DNA of 38,084 bases. It comes from Azospirillum sp. (lineage in GTDB: Bacteria > Pseudomonadota > Alphaproteobacteria > CACIAM-22H2). The notes under the pieces were generated by a model. That model was given only the letters and a program-made list of their open reading frames with translations. It searched no databases and was not told the DNA's origin. The stretch spans positions 1 to 38,084 of the forward strand of contig JADCGK010000247.1 of the NCBI GenBank assembly GCA_020249045.1, given 5' to 3'. Shown in pieces: positions 23,824-35,382 of the stretch. Position 1 is the first letter of the stretch. Each line of letters opens with the position of its first letter. The translations under genes were made by a program, and so were the position numbers.

Positions 23824-26190
23824 TCAAAGCGGCCGGAGCCACATCGTCGGCGCATCCGACGCCAATTCGCCGCGATTTCGCGCCAACCGCAAATGCCGCC
23901 CGGTCGCCCAGATGGGGGCCAAATCGGCCCAATGGGGCGACAGCGGATGTCCCGATTGCCCCGGTGCGATCATGAACAACGAACCGTCGAGATCGCCCAG
24001 ATCGTAGATCGCGCGATAGCCCGCCCCGTGATTGTGCGCGAACGGCCGATCAGAGTCCCGGCCGCCATAGGACGCGCCGCGATTGACGGTGAAGTAGTCG
24101 CCGGCGGTCGGCACGTTGACCGCCAACCGGCCGCCGATGACCGGCAAGCGGCCGAGGATCGGATTGTCGAACGGCGCGACGTGCTCCGCGCCCCAGCGCC
24201 AGCGCGCCATGTCGGCGCCATGGCGCAACTCGATCCATTGCACGGCCGCGACCAGCGCGTCTTCGGCGAGGCGCGCGCAATCGCCTTCGCAGAACGGCGA
24301 CGTGCGCGCCAAAACGTCGAGCACGACCCGGGCGCGGTCGCGCCCGCCGTCGGGCGCCAGATCGCCGAGCGCGCGGGCGAGCGCGCGGCGTTGGATTTCG
24401 CGGACCCACGCGTTGAAGATCAAGCCCTCGCCGCTTTCCGCGCGCACCGCGTGATCCCAGGCGCGCAAGCGTTCGATCGCGGCGCGCGCGCGCGGTTCCA
24501 CCGGCGCCAGCCACGCGGCGCGCGCGATCGCCTCGCGCGCGAACAGCGACACCGGATCGGCGAGCATCGCTTCGTGATAGGCGGGCGTCTGCCGTCCGGG
24601 CGCCGCCAGCATTTCGACGATGCGCCGCTGTCGATAGGGCGCGTCGAACGAAAAGCCGAGATGGTGCGGCCAGTCGCGGCCGACGACGCGGTCGTTCGCG
24701 TTGGATAGCTTGCCGGCGGCCGGATCGACGCTTTCGGGCATCCGCTCGAACGGCACGAAGCCGGTCCAGCCCGTGCCGGCCTCCCAGCCGCGCTTGGGCA
24801 GCATGGCGGGCGCGCTCGCGCGCGTCGGGATGGCGCCCGCCACGCGCATCGCGATACGACCCTGGCGGTCGGCGATCAGTACGTTCTGCACGGGCGCGAT
24901 CCAGCCGCGCAACGCCGCGCGCGCTTCGTTCGCGTCGCCCGCGCGGTTCAGCGCCACGATCGCCTCGGCCGTCGTATCGAGCGTCGCAAGACCCGGCAGC
25001 ATCAGCGCGAGCACATGCCCTTCGGGTGCTGCCGCGTCGGCCGCGCGGTCGAAATCGGAGACGACGACGCCGTTGCGCGTGCGCCGGATCACGGCCGTGA
25101 GCGGCACGCCGCCGCGCACTTGGAAGGTTTCCTCCCGGGCTTCGAAGGCGCGCGGGCCCTCGGGCGTCAGATAGTTGTTGGGATCGGCGGGGTCCACGCG
25201 TTCGACGGTCAGGTCGGCGGTATCGGCGTTCGTGGTCGTGAAGCCCCACGCGATCTTGCCGTTGTGGCCCAGCACGAGGGCCGGCGCGCCGGGCGCCGTT
25301 GCGCCCGCGTAGACCGCACCCGTATCGCGCGCGGCGAGGCGCGCGAGATACCATTGGCCCGGTGCGTTCAGCGACAGATGCGGATCGTTGACGAGGATGG
25401 GCGCGCCGCTTTGCGTATGCGCGCCCGACACCGCCCAATGGTTGGACGCCTGCGACGGGCCGAGCGGGGCTGGCAGCGATGCGTCGATCGCCGCGGCCCA
25501 CCGCGCGAAGTTTTCCTCGACGCCGGCTTCGGCGATCGCCGGGGCTTCATCGTCCCATTGCGGCCACAACGCCGCCGCCACCGCGGGCGTGAAGCGTTCG
25601 CCCAACCGCATGCGGAACAGTTCGTCGCGCCAATCGCCGGTCAGCGTCAGCGCCATGACTTGGCCCCACAACAACGCGTGCCAGGGCTCCCAGCGCTCGG
25701 GTTTGTGCCCGGTCGCCAGGAACTCGACCGGCGGCGCACCCTCGCGCACCGACAAAGCCGCGTTCACGCCCGCAGCGTAGCTTTCGGCGCGCGCGCGCAA
25801 TTCGGGGCTTGCTTGGGCGAGCGCACGGCGCGCGTTCTCGCCGAGCCCGAGCGCGCGGTTGAGCCGGTCGAGCGGCAGCGCGCGCGGCCCCGCGATCTCC
25901 GCGAGGCGGCCCTGGCCGAGCAGGCGTACGAATTCGAGCTGCGCGGCGCGGTCCTGGCCGTGCAGGAAGCCCACGGCGAACCAAAGATCGCGTTCGTGGT
26001 CGGCCCACACATGGGGCACGCCGAACTCGTCGCGGACGATTTGGATCGATCCTGCCAGCCCCGCGACGCGCACCTCGCCTTCGGGGGATTGGACGCCCGA
26101 GCGGACGTAGAGATAGGCCCCCCCGAGCGCCACGCTTGCCAGAACGGCGAGGACCGCAAGCGCGCCCCCGAGGAGCTTGGCCGCCCTCAA
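23824..26190 (-). CDS. Penicillin acylase family Ntn hydrolase
   Basis: 788 residues from a TTG start (26190-26188) that overlaps the CoA-transferase stop (TTGA), with AAGGA 7 bases upstream. The N-terminus is a hydrophobic export signal or anchor (residues 6-28). The proenzyme cleavage and nucleophile site is Ser249 in QASNHWAVSG. The alpha-chain region has RDEFGVPHVWADHERDLWFA, and the beta chain has VNDPHLSLNAPGQWY and LGHNGKIAWGFTTTNAD. Relatives cleave amides of beta-lactams, acyl-homoserine lactones or other N-acyl compounds in the periplasm. The actual substrate is not predictable. Many residues are consistent with an AHL-acylase-like or broad amidase role, but this is inference. Confidence 0.9.
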   Translation of the reverse strand: MRAAKLLGGALAVLAVLASVALGGAYLYVRSGVQSPEGEVRVAGLAGSIQIVRDEFGVPHVWADHERDLWFAVGFLHGQDRAAQLEFVRLLGQGRLAEIAGPRALPLDRLNRALGLGENARRALAQASPELRARAESYAAGVNAALSVREGAPPVEFLATGHKPERWEPWHALLWGQVMALTLTGDWRDELFRMRLGERFTPAVAAALWPQWDDEAPAIAEAGVEENFARWAAAIDASLPAPLGPSQASNHWAVSGAHTQSGAPILVNDPHLSLNAPGQWYLARLAARDTGAVYAGATAPGAPALVLGHNGKIAWGFTTTNADTADLTVERVDPADPNNYLTPEGPRAFEAREETFQVRGGVPLTAVIRRTRNGVVVSDFDRAADAAAPEGHVLALMLPGLATLDTTAEAIVALNRAGDANEARAALRGWIAPVQNVLIADRQGRIAMRVAGAIPTRASAPAMLPKRGWEAGTGWTGFVPFERMPESVDPAAGKLSNANDRVVGRDWPHHLGFSFDAPYRQRRIVEMLAAPGRQTPAYHEAMLADPVSLFAREAIARAAWLAPVEPRARAAIERLRAWDHAVRAESGEGLIFNAWVREIQRRALARALGDLAPDGGRDRARVVLDVLARTSPFCEGDCARLAEDALVAAVQWIELRHGADMARWRWGAEHVAPFDNPILGRLPVIGGRLAVNVPTAGDYFTVNRGASYGGRDSDRPFAHNHGAGYRAIYDLGDLDGSLFMIAPGQSGHPLSPHWADLAPIWATGRHLRLARNRGELASDAPTMWLRPL

Positions 26191-27332
26191 CGGAAGTCCT
26201 TCAGGATGCGCGCGCGATCGCCGTCGAGATCGGGCACGGGCCCGCGCGTGGTCGGGTCGGCATAGCCGGAGGACTTGATCGGATTGCCCGCCATGCGCAG
26301 CGTGCCGACGTCCTTGTCGTCGATGGCGACGACCATGTTCCGCGCGGCGATCTGCGGATCTTCGAGCGCTTGTTTGACGTCGTTGATCGGGCCGGAGGGC
26401 ACACCCGCCCGGTCGAGGATGTCGAGCCATTCCCCGACCGTCTTGCCGGCGAGGGCTTGTTCGATCTCGTCGCGCAGGGCCGCGGCGTGGTCGGTCCGGG
26501 TGGCGTTGGTGACGAACAGGGGGTTGCGCGCGAGATCGGCGCGGCCGAGCGCCTCGCACAATTTCGCGAACAGGGCGTCGTTGCCCGCCGCGACGATCAA
26601 ATGCCCGTCCCTGGCCTTGAAGGCCTCGAACGGCGTGATCGAGGGGTGGCGCGCGCCGAGCGGGCCGGGCACCTGGCCGGTGGAGAAGTAGCGCGCGATG
26701 GCGTTTTCGAGGATCGCGATCTGGCAATCGAGCATGGCGACGTCGATCTTGACGCCCGTTCCAGTGCGCGTGCGGTCGAACAGCGCCGAGGAAATGCCGA
26801 TGGCGGTGAACAGGCCGGCCGTGATGTCGCCGATCGAGGTGCCCACGCGTGTGGGCGGACCGCCGGGATGGCCCGTGACGCTCATCAATCCGCCCATGCC
26901 TTGGACGACCATGTCGTAGGCCGCGCGCTTGGAATACGGCCCCGAATGGCCGAAGCCCGAGGCGGCGGCGTAGATCAGCTTCGGATATTTGGCGTGCAGC
27001 GCGTCCCAGCCGAGCCCGAGCTTCTCCATCGTGCCGGGCCGGTAGTTTTCGACCAGCACGTCGGCGCGGGCGAGCAGATCGTGGAAGATCGCCTTGTCCG
27101 CGGCGTTCTTGAGATCGAGCGCGATCGACTCCTTGCCGCGATTGAGCGACATGAAATAGGCCGATTTGCCCTTCAGGAACGGACCGAAGGCGCGCGCGTC
27201 GTCGCCGACTTTCGGCGGCTCGACCTTGATCACCCGCGCGCCGAGATCAAGCAGCACCATCGTGCAATAGGGACCCGCCAGAACGCGGGTGAGGTCGACG
27301 ACGGTGATGCCGGAAAGCGGGCCTTGGGTCAT
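26187..27332 (-). CDS. CaiB/BaiF family (class III) CoA-transferase
   Basis: 381-residue cytosolic enzyme that moves CoA between acids through an aspartyl anhydride. The N-terminal LDLTRVLAGPYCTMVLLDLGARVIKVE-type region and ENYRPGTMEKLGLG are typical. The nucleophile is Asp169 in SIGDITAG, the same numbering as formyl-CoA transferase. The substrate acids are unknown. Start and stop both overlap neighbours by 4 bases, so it is translationally linked to an EamA transporter upstream and to the Ntn hydrolase downstream. Confidence 0.94.
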   Translation of the reverse strand: MTQGPLSGITVVDLTRVLAGPYCTMVLLDLGARVIKVEPPKVGDDARAFGPFLKGKSAYFMSLNRGKESIALDLKNAADKAIFHDLLARADVLVENYRPGTMEKLGLGWDALHAKYPKLIYAAASGFGHSGPYSKRAAYDMVVQGMGGLMSVTGHPGGPPTRVGTSIGDITAGLFTAIGISSALFDRTRTGTGVKIDVAMLDCQIAILENAIARYFSTGQVPGPLGARHPSITPFEAFKARDGHLIVAAGNDALFAKLCEALGRADLARNPLFVTNATRTDHAAALRDEIEQALAGKTVGEWLDILDRAGVPSGPINDVKQALEDPQIAARNMVVAIDDKDVGTLRMAGNPIKSSGYADPTTRGPVPDLDGDRARILKDFR

Positions 27333-28243
27333 GGTTTCGGGTCCCCGTGGAAGTCGTTTTGCTTAGCCGAGCCCGGCGCCGGTCGCAATCGGCCGAATAG
27401 CTCGTTGGCGACGAGCGAGGCGAGCACGATCCCGGCCCCCAGCATCGCAAGTCCGCTCGGCGTCTCGGCGAAGGCGAGCCAGACCCAAAGCGGGGCCAGC
27501 ACGATCTCCAGGATCGCGATGAGCCCGACATCGACCGCGCGCAACTCGCGCGTGGCCAGCGTCATCAACAGGCACCCGCAACCGAGCTGGATCGCCCCCA
27601 TCGCCATCAGAATGGCGATGTCGCGCGCGGCGATATCGCTGCCCCAGGCGAAGGGCAGGGACATCGCGACCGAGAAAAGTCCCGCGACGAACACGCTCGG
27701 CACCGGATCGACGCCCGCGCCGAGCTTGCGCAAGCACAGGATCTGGAAGGCGAAGGACAGCGAAACGGCAAGCGCGGCCATCGGCCCCGCGATCGACCCG
27801 AACTCCAGCGCGTCCCACACCATGATCGCCACACCGCCCGAACACACGGCCATCGCGACCCAGGTGCGCGCGGCGATCGCCTCGCCCAAAAAGGCGCGCG
27901 CGACGATGGCCGCCCAAAAGGGCGACGTGCTCATCAGGAACAGCGCGGTCGCGACCGTCGTTTTGGCGACCGCGATCAGGAAGAACAGGAATTGGAAGGA
28001 CAGCAGCAACGCGGCCAATGCGCCGCCTTTGCCCAGCGCTTTGATCCTCGCGCCCGTGTCGCGGCGATAGCGCGCGAGCAGATAGACGCCGACCAGTGCG
28101 AGCATGCCTGCCGAGCGCCAGAACACCATCTCGCCCGCGCCCGCACCCTCCAGCGAGCGCACGAACAAGCCGCTCGTGCTCCAAAACAGCGTCGCGGCAA
28201 CCATCAACGCGATCCCGCGCGCGGTGGATTTGACGGCCTTCAT
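27329..28243 (-). CDS. EamA/DMT-family transporter (first of pair)
   Basis: 304 residues with ten predicted membrane helices arranged as two EamA repeats. Examples are LFWSTSGLFVRSLEGAG near the start and ILEIVLAPLWVWLAFAETPS near the end, the latter a typical repeat-2 motif. Such proteins usually export amino acids or small metabolites; the substrate here is unknown. It is paired with a related transporter just upstream (about a third identical by eye) and co-transcribed with the CoA-transferase. Confidence 0.88.
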   Translation of the reverse strand: MKAVKSTARGIALMVAATLFWSTSGLFVRSLEGAGAGEMVFWRSAGMLALVGVYLLARYRRDTGARIKALGKGGALAALLLSFQFLFFLIAVAKTTVATALFLMSTSPFWAAIVARAFLGEAIAARTWVAMAVCSGGVAIMVWDALEFGSIAGPMAALAVSLSFAFQILCLRKLGAGVDPVPSVFVAGLFSVAMSLPFAWGSDIAARDIAILMAMGAIQLGCGCLLMTLATRELRAVDVGLIAILEIVLAPLWVWLAFAETPSGLAMLGAGIVLASLVANELFGRLRPAPGSAKQNDFHGDPKP

Positions 28244-29109
28244 GGCGCGCGCGTCCGTGCGGCGGCCAGCGCGTTGAAGGCGAGCGCGGCGAGCAGGATG
28301 CCCCCGCCCAGGATCGTGGCGGCCGATGGGGTTTCGCCCACGGCCAGCCACACCCAGATCGGCGCCAGGATCGGCTCCAGCAACGCGATCAGCACGACTT
28401 GCACGGCCGGCAGGCGTTTGAGCGCCGAGTAGAAGAACGTCAGGCCCACGGTCATCTGCACGAAGCCCAGCGCGAACAGTGCGGCCGCCGAACCCGCCGG
28501 GATCGCGAAAGGCGCGCCGAACGCAAGGCCGATCGCGCAAGCCATCGCGGCCGCCGGTATCGTCGCGGCCCGCAGATCGATCGCGCGCTGCCCGCGGATC
28601 AGGATCACGTTCACGGCCGAGCACAACGCGACGCCCAACGCGGCGAATTTGCCCAGCATCGCCCCCTCGGACAACGCCGCCCCCATCACGATCGCAAGCC
28701 CCGCCATCGCCACCGCGATCGCCGCCCAACTCGCCGCCGCCACGCGTTCGCGCAGCATCGCCCACGACAGCAGCGCCACCATGATGGGCGAGGTCGATTG
28801 CAGCAGCAGCGCGTTGGCCACGGTGGTGGCGTTCATCGCGATCACGTGCAGCACGAACGTGCCGCACACGCACAGCATCGATAGCGTCGCGAGCCGGGCG
28901 TTGCCCCGCAAGGACGTCGGTCCCCAATGGCCGGCCAGCGCGCGATAGACGAACGGGAAGCACAGCAGGTGGGCGAATGCGCGCCAGAACACCATTTCCC
29001 ACGGGCCCGATTCGACCGAGCGCATGATCACGCCCCCCGTGCTCCAGCACAGCGGCGCGGCCAATGCGAACAGGTAGCCTCGGGCGGTGGGCGAAAGCGC
29101 GGAAAACAA
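28240..29109 (-). CDS. EamA/DMT-family transporter (second of pair)
   Basis: 289 residues from a TTG start at 29109 (reading (M)FSALSPTARGYLF). No ATG or GTG is available between the previous stop and the first helix in this frame, and the ribosome site before the TTG is weak (gagaat), so the start is the least certain part. Two EamA repeats are present, with PLCWSTGGVIMRSVES in helix 1 and LLEPILAPIWVWLAVGETPS in repeat 2. It is similar to its neighbour at 27329, which suggests an ancient tandem duplication. Its stop overlaps that gene's ATG. Confidence 0.82.
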   Translation of the reverse strand: MFSALSPTARGYLFALAAPLCWSTGGVIMRSVESGPWEMVFWRAFAHLLCFPFVYRALAGHWGPTSLRGNARLATLSMLCVCGTFVLHVIAMNATTVANALLLQSTSPIMVALLSWAMLRERVAAASWAAIAVAMAGLAIVMGAALSEGAMLGKFAALGVALCSAVNVILIRGQRAIDLRAATIPAAAMACAIGLAFGAPFAIPAGSAAALFALGFVQMTVGLTFFYSALKRLPAVQVVLIALLEPILAPIWVWLAVGETPSAATILGGGILLAALAFNALAAARTRAP

Positions 29110-29179
29110 AGGATTCTCGGCTGCGGCAGGGTGCGGTGGCTTGTAGGCGTCCCGGGTCTGGGTTGTCCATAGCGGTGGC

Positions 29180-29194
29180 GTCTTGGTACAAGAC
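29180..29194. promoter_or_regulatory. Palindrome GTCTTGGTACAAGAC in a divergent promoter region
   Basis: A perfect 6-bp inverted repeat (GTCTTG/CAAGAC) around GTA, inside the 90-base gap between the EamA/CoA-transferase/Ntn-hydrolase operon (minus) and the alpha/beta hydrolase (plus). Size and symmetry suit a dimeric repressor operator. No matching regulator is encoded next to it. Confidence 0.35.
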
Positions 29195-29199
29195 TTCCC

Positions 29200-30057
29200 G
29201 TGACTCCGCGCGACAGAAAAATGCCAGTTCTCGGGCCCGGCGGCTTTTTCCGCCTGGCTTGGACCGAATGGGGGCCGGAGAAGGCGCCCGAAAAGACCGT
29301 CGTTTGCGTGCACGGCCTCACGCGCAACGGCCGGGATTTCGACGCGCTCGCCCGCGCTTTGGCCGAGGAGGGCTGGCGCGTCGTTTGCCCGGACATGCCG
29401 GGCCGCGGCAGATCCGACTGGCTGCACCGCGCGGACGATTATTCCTATCCGGTCTACACCCAGACGGTGGCCGCCCTCTACGCGCGGCTGGACGTCGCGA
29501 AGGTCGATTGGATCGGCACATCGATGGGCGGGCTGATCGGCATGCTGCTCGCCGCCCAGCGCGGCCATTTCATCCGCAAGCTGGTGATGAACGACGTCGG
29601 GCCGTTCGTGCCCGCCGCGGCGTTGCAGCGCATCGGCGAGTATTGCGGCCGCGATCCGCGCTTCCAGGATTTCGAGGAGGTGGAGGCCTATCTGCGCGAG
29701 GTCCACAAACCCTTCGGCGATCTGACCGACGCGGAATGGATGCATTTGGCGCTGCACTCGGCCGAGGAGTCCGAGGAGGGCAATCTGCGCCTGCGCTACG
29801 ATCCCGCGATCGGCAAGCCCTTCGCGGGTCGCGCGGCCGACGACGTGGTGCTGTGGCCGTTTTGGGACCAGGTGCGCATCCCGGTGTTGGCGATGCGCGG
29901 GGACAGCTCCGACCTTTTGCAGCGCGACACGCTGCTGCGGATGGTCAAGCGTCCCAATTGCCGGGCCGTCGAGGTGGCGGGTTGCGGCCACGCGCCCGCG
30001 TTGATGACCCAGGATCAGATCGGAACGATCGCCGAGTTTCTCGCCGGCGTGGAATGA
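29200..30057 (+). CDS. Alpha/beta hydrolase
   Basis: 285 residues from a GTG at 29200 (MTPRDRKMPV); an ATG at 29221 would shorten it by 7 residues, and neither has a clear ribosome site. The hydrolase fold is plain: VVCVHGLTRNGRDF (oxyanion loop, about 35-48), nucleophile Ser108 in GTSMGGLIG and a late His in GCGHAP. The substrate is unknown; esterase, lipase or dehalogenase-like activities all belong to this class. The next hydrolase gene overlaps its stop by 4 bases, so both are made together. Confidence 0.86.
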   Translation: MTPRDRKMPVLGPGGFFRLAWTEWGPEKAPEKTVVCVHGLTRNGRDFDALARALAEEGWRVVCPDMPGRGRSDWLHRADDYSYPVYTQTVAALYARLDVAKVDWIGTSMGGLIGMLLAAQRGHFIRKLVMNDVGPFVPAAALQRIGEYCGRDPRFQDFEEVEAYLREVHKPFGDLTDAEWMHLALHSAEESEEGNLRLRYDPAIGKPFAGRAADDVVLWPFWDQVRIPVLAMRGDSSDLLQRDTLLRMVKRPNCRAVEVAGCGHAPALMTQDQIGTIAEFLAGVE

Positions 30058-30998
30058 CCGCCCCGGCGATCGAGCCGTTCCGGCCGCGGTTTCCATGGTA
30101 TGGCGGCGATCTGCAGACCCTGCGCAACGTGTTGACGCGCGCGCGCGTTGATCTGCCGCCGGCCGCCCGGATCGAATTTCCGATGGGCGACGGGGATACG
30201 CTGATCGGCGCGTTGAACACGGCGCCGGCCGGCGCAGAACGACCCTTGGTCGTGCTGGTCCACGGCCTGACCGGCTGCGCCGATTCGACCTATATGCGCG
30301 CGAGTGCGGCAGCGCATCTCGCCGCCGGATCGGACGTGCTGCGCTTGAACCTGCGCGGGGCGGGGCCGGAGAAGGCGCGCTTCATGTACCATGCGGGCCG
30401 CAGCGAGGATTTGCGCCGGGTGTTCGAACGCCTGTCGCCGTCGCGCGGGATCCACGCGGTTGGCTATTCGCTGGGCGCGAACATGCTGCTCAAATACCTC
30501 GCCGAAGGGGCGGGGGCTGTGCGCAAGGCGGCGTCGGTCTCGGCCCCGATCGATCTGCGTGCGACGTCGTTGCGCGTCGGCGCGCCGCGCAACCGCGTCT
30601 ATCACGATTATCTGCTGCGCCGGATGTTGGCCGACGCGCGCGCGCCGCACGCCGATTTGGGGCCGGTCGCGCGCGCCACGCTCGATGCGGTGCGCACGAT
30701 CTGGGATTTCGACGACCGCATCGTGGCGCCGCGCAACGGCTTCGCCGACGCCGAGGATTACTATGCGCGTTGCGCGGCGGGACCGCGGCTCGGTGAAATT
30801 CGCATACCCACGCTGCTCGTGCACGCGCTGGACGATCCTTGGATTCCGGGGGCGATCTACGAACGCGTCGATTGGCGCGCCAATCCCATGCTCGCGCCCT
30901 TGCTGGCGCGCGGCGGCGGGCATGTCGGCTTCCACGGCGCGGGCTCGCCCGTCGCGTGGCACGACCGCGCGATCATGGGGTTCTTCGCGAGAGCCTGA
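30054..30998 (+). CDS. YheT-type alpha/beta hydrolase
   Basis: 314 residues, starting MTAPAIEPFRPRFPW. The opening RFPWYGGDLQTLR and VLVHGLTGCADSTYMR are characteristic of the YheT/EMB8 group. The nucleophile Ser139 lies in VGYSLGANML. Near the C-terminus GGGHVGFHG supplies the catalytic His. The cellular substrate is unknown. It overlaps the preceding hydrolase gene (ATGA). The last codons and the TGA stop (30996-30998) lie inside the left arm of the palindromic element at 30990-31092. Confidence 0.9.
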   Translation: MTAPAIEPFRPRFPWYGGDLQTLRNVLTRARVDLPPAARIEFPMGDGDTLIGALNTAPAGAERPLVVLVHGLTGCADSTYMRASAAAHLAAGSDVLRLNLRGAGPEKARFMYHAGRSEDLRRVFERLSPSRGIHAVGYSLGANMLLKYLAEGAGAVRKAASVSAPIDLRATSLRVGAPRNRVYHDYLLRRMLADARAPHADLGPVARATLDAVRTIWDFDDRIVAPRNGFADAEDYYARCAAGPRLGEIRIPTLLVHALDDPWIPGAIYERVDWRANPMLAPLLARGGGHVGFHGAGSPVAWHDRAIMGFFARA

Positions 30999-31090
30999 TT
31001 GGTCGGGGATGGATCATCGGCGCCCCCGCCCCGCGCGGGTCGCGCACGCCCGAACCCAACGCGGACGGTCCATCCCCGACCAATCAGGCT

Positions 31091-31092
<2 letters not shown>
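30990..31092. repeat. 103-bp palindromic element with 24-bp perfect arms
   Basis: The left arm 30990-31013 (AGAGCCTGATTGGTCGGGG... ending TGGA) is the exact reverse complement of the right arm 31069-31092. Pairing continues inward with a few mismatches to about 31022/31060, leaving a GC-rich loop of about 37 bases. It lies between the convergent YheT-type hydrolase and hemB. The TGA of the hydrolase is in the left arm, and the hemB TAG (31091-31093) overlaps the end of the right arm. No flanking target duplication is evident and no T-run follows, so it resembles a palindromic repeat or MITE more than an ordinary terminator. Confidence 0.8.
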
Positions 31093-34124
<3,032 letters not shown>

Positions 34125-34130
34125 GGGGTC

Positions 34131-34160
34131 TTTAACCATCTCTCCCGTATTTATGTTAAA
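34131..34160. promoter_or_regulatory. Candidate operator/promoter upstream of the LdtR-like gene
   Basis: In the 66-base gap before the MarR-type gene, TTTAAC (34131-34136) and GTTAAA (34155-34160) form an inverted repeat 18 bases apart, followed by an AT-rich stretch agtttactgttttc. MarR proteins usually control their own genes from such sites. Half-sites of the TTAAC kind also resemble CtrA sites, so both readings are open. Confidence 0.35.
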
Positions 34161-34190
34161 AGTTTACTGTTTTCTCCGGGACCCAAACGC

Positions 34191-34682
34191 ATGTCGAACC
34201 TCAAACGCGATTATCTCGACTCGGTTTCGCTCGTCGAGCGGCTGCATCGCCAGTTCCTCGAAGTGGTGAAGCTCGAGCTCGATCGCATGAGCGTGCGCGA
34301 CATCAACAACGTCCAGGCATTGATTCTCTACAACATCGGCAAGGACGAGCTGACCGTCGGCGAGCTGACGCAGCGCGGGTACTATCTGGGTTCCAACGTT
34401 TCCTACAATCTCAAGAAGCTGATCGACAACGACTACATCTCCCAGGCGCGCAGCCCGCACGACCGCCGCTCGGTGCGCGTGAAGCTGACCGCACAAGGGC
34501 TGAAGCTGCACGAGCGTCTCGATCAGGTTTTCGCGCGCCATGCCGACGAGCTGACGGCCTCGCTCGTCAAGCCGCAGGATTTGACCCAGCTCGAACAAAC
34601 CTTGCGCCGGATGGAACAGTTCTGGATCGGCGCCATCGGGCAGGGCGGCTACGCGCCGCTCGTCACGACAGCAGCCGAATAA
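34191..34682 (+). CDS. ldtR: LdtR-like MarR family transcriptional regulator
   Basis: 163 residues with a winged helix-turn-helix. The segment QRGYYLGSNVSYNLKKL (about residues 61-77) is highly characteristic of the LdtR subgroup described in Liberibacter and Sinorhizobium, where it controls an L,D-transpeptidase gene and osmotic tolerance. The wing region follows with SPHDRRSVRVKLT. It is separated from the L,D-transpeptidase gene at 14293 by 18 kb, so a regulatory link here is only an inference. Its last 20 bases overlap the 3' end of convergent lrgB. Confidence 0.85.
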   Translation: MSNLKRDYLDSVSLVERLHRQFLEVVKLELDRMSVRDINNVQALILYNIGKDELTVGELTQRGYYLGSNVSYNLKKLIDNDYISQARSPHDRRSVRVKLTAQGLKLHERLDQVFARHADELTASLVKPQDLTQLEQTLRRMEQFWIGAIGQGGYAPLVTTAAE

Positions 34683-35382
34683 CGACCGGCACCAACACGG
34701 CCGTCGCCAGCGCGTTGAGCCCCATCGCGAGGCTCGAAAACGCTCCCGCGAGTTCGTTGACCTGGAAGGCGCGCGCCGTGCCGATGCCGTGCGCGGCCGT
34801 GCCCATCCCGAGCCCGCGCGCACGCCAGTCCTTGAGGCCGAGCGCGTTCATCACGTAGGTGCCGAAGACGGCCCCCGTGATGCCGGTCAGTATCACCAAG
34901 ACGGCCGTCAGCGACGGCAGGCCGCCGATGCTTTCCGAAATGCCCATCGCGACGGGCGTGGTCACGGATTTCGGCGCGAGGCTCAGCAGCGTGCGCTCCG
35001 AAGCGCCCATTGCCCAGCCGACGCCGATCGCCGTCACGATCGCCACCGATGCGCCCAAGGCGATCGAAACCGCGATCGCGAACGCGTTGCGCCGGATTTC
35101 GGCGAAATGCCGGTAGAGCGGCACGGCGAGCGCGACGGTGGCGGGCCCGAGCAGGAAGTGCACGAACTGCGCGCCCTCGAAATAGCGCCGGTAGGGAATG
35201 TCGGCGGCCCACAGCAATCCGACCAGCAGCACGATGGCGATGAGCACGGGATTGAGCAGCGGATGCCGGCCGCTCGCATCGTAAAGCCGCCGGCCGGCGA
35301 GATAGGCGACGAGGGTGACCGTCAGGCCCGTCAGCGGCGTCGTCGACAGGTAGACCCACAATTCGAAGAACTCGTCCTTCAT
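34663..35382 (-). CDS. lrgB: LrgB/CidB family membrane protein
   Basis: 239-residue inner-membrane protein. The LrgB hallmarks SLAPKSVTTPVAMGIS (about 135-150) and GTAAHGIGTARAFQ (about 195-208) are intact, with about six hydrophobic segments. Described relatives act with LrgA in murein-hydrolase control, and as transporters of pyruvate (PftAB) or glycolate (PlgG). GGAGG precedes the ATG at 35382, which overlaps the lrgA stop by 4 bases. It ends overlapping the LdtR-like gene tail to tail by 20 bases. Confidence 0.92.
   Translation of the reverse strand: MKDEFFELWVYLSTTPLTGLTVTLVAYLAGRRLYDASGRHPLLNPVLIAIVLLVGLLWAADIPYRRYFEGAQFVHFLLGPATVALAVPLYRHFAEIRRNAFAIAVSIALGASVAIVTAIGVGWAMGASERTLLSLAPKSVTTPVAMGISESIGGLPSLTAVLVILTGITGAVFGTYVMNALGLKDWRARGLGMGTAAHGIGTARAFQVNELAGAFSSLAMGLNALATAVLVPVVIRLLS

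Noticed and set aside
28244-29191. Minus-strand frame with ATG starts extending the EamA gene upstream through its neighbour
   Set aside because: The translation is Arg-rich shadow of the second EamA gene in another frame. The real gene starts at the ATG at 28243, overlapping the neighbour's stop.
34131-34160. Canonical CtrA binding site
   Set aside because: The consensus needs TTAA-N7-TTAA; here the half-sites are inverted and 18 bases apart, which fits a MarR-type operator better.
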